From Candidatus Agathobaculum merdavium (GTDB taxonomy: Bacteria > Bacillota > Clostridia > Oscillospirales > Butyricicoccaceae): a DNA stretch of 47,395 nt. How positions within the stretch are numbered: position 1 is the first letter of the stretch; each line of letters starts with the position of its first letter. The notes under the pieces are model-generated. The model did no database searches. It saw nothing but the letters and a program-made list of their open reading frames with translations, and was not told where the DNA came from. The stretch covers positions 1-47,395 of the forward strand of contig DXDE01000118.1 of the NCBI GenBank assembly GCA_019115615.1. The letters are read 5' to 3'. A program made the position numbers and the translations under genes. This document shows, one piece after another, positions 46,143-47,395 of this stretch.

Positions 46143-47395
46143 ATGGACATCAATGTATTGGCATCTGCAATGGACGTTGGCTGGACGCTGATCGCTGCGG
46201 CGCTTGTATTCTTCATGCAGGCGGGCTTCGCGATGGTCGAAACCGGCTTTACCCGGGCGAAAAACGCGGGCAACATCATCATGAAGAATCTGATGGACTT
46301 CAGTCTTGGCACACCGATCTTCTGGATCGTCGGCTTCGGCATCATGTTCGGTTCGATGAATGGCTTTTTTGGCGGTTTTGACTTTTTGGCCGATGGTGTC
46401 GTTGGGGAAGGGTATGACTGGACGACGCTGATCTTCCAGACAGTGTTTTGTGCAACGGCTGCGACTATCGTGTCTGGCTCGATGGCAGAGCGCACCAAGT
46501 TCTCGGCTTACTGCATTTATTCCATGATCATTTCGGCCGTAGTTTATCCGATTTCCGGCCACTGGATCTGGGGCGGTGGCTGGCTCAGTGAGCTGGGCTT
46601 CCACGATTTTGCCGGTTCGACCGCGGTGCACATGGTTGGCGGTGTGGCGGCGTTCATTGGCGCAGCAATCCTTGGACCCCGTATCGGCAAGTACACCAAG
46701 GACGGTAAAGCACGCGCGATCCCTGGCCACTCGCTGACGCTGGGCGCGCTCGGCGTGTTCATCCTGTGGTTCTGCTGGTTCGGCTTCAACGGCGGCTCGA
46801 CGGTCGCATTGTCCGGCGGTATGGATGAAGTTGCGGCACGCGTATTTGTCACGACCAATATGGCGGCGGCAGTTGCGACGGTTACCGTTATGTGCATCAC
46901 CTGGATTCGCTATAAGAAGCCGGATGTGTCTATGACGCTTAACGGTTCGCTCGCTGGTCTGGTTGCAATTACGGCTGGCTGCGATACGGTAACGCCTTTT
47001 GGCGCGGCTGTCATTGGTATTATCGCGGGCTTCGTCGTAGTATTCGGTATTGAATTTGTTGACCAGAAGCTCAAGGTCGATGACCCGGTCGGCGCGGTTG
47101 GTGTACATGGCCTGTGCGGTGCGACCGGCACACTGATGGTCGGCCTGTTCGGATACTATGCTTATGGCAGCACGGAGGTTGCGCCGGTCGGCCTGTTCTA
47201 CGGCGGTGGCGTGCATGCGTTGGCGGTTCAGGCGCTGGGTATGGTTGCGGTCATTGCATGGGTAGCGGTCACGATGACGATTGTATTCCAGATCATCAAG
47301 CACACCATCGGCCTGCGCGTCTCGGAGGCGGAAGAACTCATGGGTCTCGACAAACCGGAGCATGGCCTGTCCTCGGCTTATGCGGATTTCATGCC
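46143..47395 (+). CDS. amtB: Ammonium transporter (3' end outside window)
   Basis: FFMQAGFAMVETGFTRAKNAGNIIMKNLMDFSLGTPIFWIVGFG, HMVGGVAAFIGA, WFGFNGGS; ORF open at window end. Confidence 0.95.
   Translation, partial: MDINVLASAMDVGWTLIAAALVFFMQAGFAMVETGFTRAKNAGNIIMKNLMDFSLGTPIFWIVGFGIMFGSMNGFFGGFDFLADGVVGEGYDWTTLIFQTVFCATAATIVSGSMAERTKFSAYCIYSMIISAVVYPISGHWIWGGGWLSELGFHDFAGSTAVHMVGGVAAFIGAAILGPRIGKYTKDGKARAIPGHSLTLGALGVFILWFCWFGFNGGSTVALSGGMDEVAARVFVTTNMAAAVATVTVMCITWIRYKKPDVSMTLNGSLAGLVAITAGCDTVTPFGAAVIGIIAGFVVVFGIEFVDQKLKVDDPVGAVGVHGLCGATGTLMVGLFGYYAYGSTEVAPVGLFYGGGVHALAVQALGMVAVIAWVAVTMTIVFQIIKHTIGLRVSEAEELMGLDKPEHGLSSAYADFM

Noticed and set aside
46119-47363. 414-aa minus-strand ORF opposite amtB
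   Set aside because: Antisense shadow of a clear ammonium transporter
1-47395. CRISPR arrays, transposases, tRNA/rRNA genes
   Set aside because: None recognised by reading; no regularly spaced repeats, transposase ORFs or cloverleaf/CCA motifs seen, although tRNAscan or CRISPR finders were not available

Overview
This 47.4-kb window looks like core chromosome of a Clostridia-type (probably Oscillospirales) Firmicute; the lineage is inferred from gene content only. I saw no prophage, transposon, CRISPR array, tRNA or rRNA. From left to right it contains: a truncated flippase and PAP2 phosphatase; a dicarboxylate/amino-acid symporter; a T-box-controlled leuACDB operon; a lone holin-like gene; a WecG/TagA glycosyltransferase; a DUF2156/GNAT/DJ-1/5-FCL/CPBP/mltG/U32 gene string; glpK; gdpP-rplI-dnaB-tilS-hpt-ftsH; a small membrane protein plus XRE regulator; an NSS transporter; ACT-hom-thrB-lysC; a small Cys-containing protein and a membrane-anchored HTH protein; dapF-pyrG-dapL-comF on the minus strand; and a nitrogen-assimilation island. 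The island holds a five-part split glutamate synthase, a glutamine-synthetase-like protein, an ANTAR regulator, divergent type III glutamine synthetase (glnN) and amtB. The most interesting signal is in this island (36.4-47.4 kb). The ANTAR protein has a receiver domain lacking the usual acidic pocket and phospho-acceptor Asp. The adjacent GS-like protein has lost two of the three n2-metal ligands, so it may be a pseudoenzyme. All three nitrogen transcription units (gltS-like operon, glnN, amtB) have a leader hairpin with hexaloop AAAGGC, AAAGGC or AATGGC (A1/G4, as in ANTAR targets). In each, the loop and 3' arm are also the start of the 5' arm of an intrinsic terminator. I propose a three-target, single-hexaloop ANTAR antitermination regulon possibly gated by a GS-like sensor. 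Other noteworthy items are a paired operator around the promoter of an XRE operon, a 12-bp palindrome on a consensus promoter, a five-hairpin rplI-dnaB intergenic region, and terminators with the stop codon in the loop.
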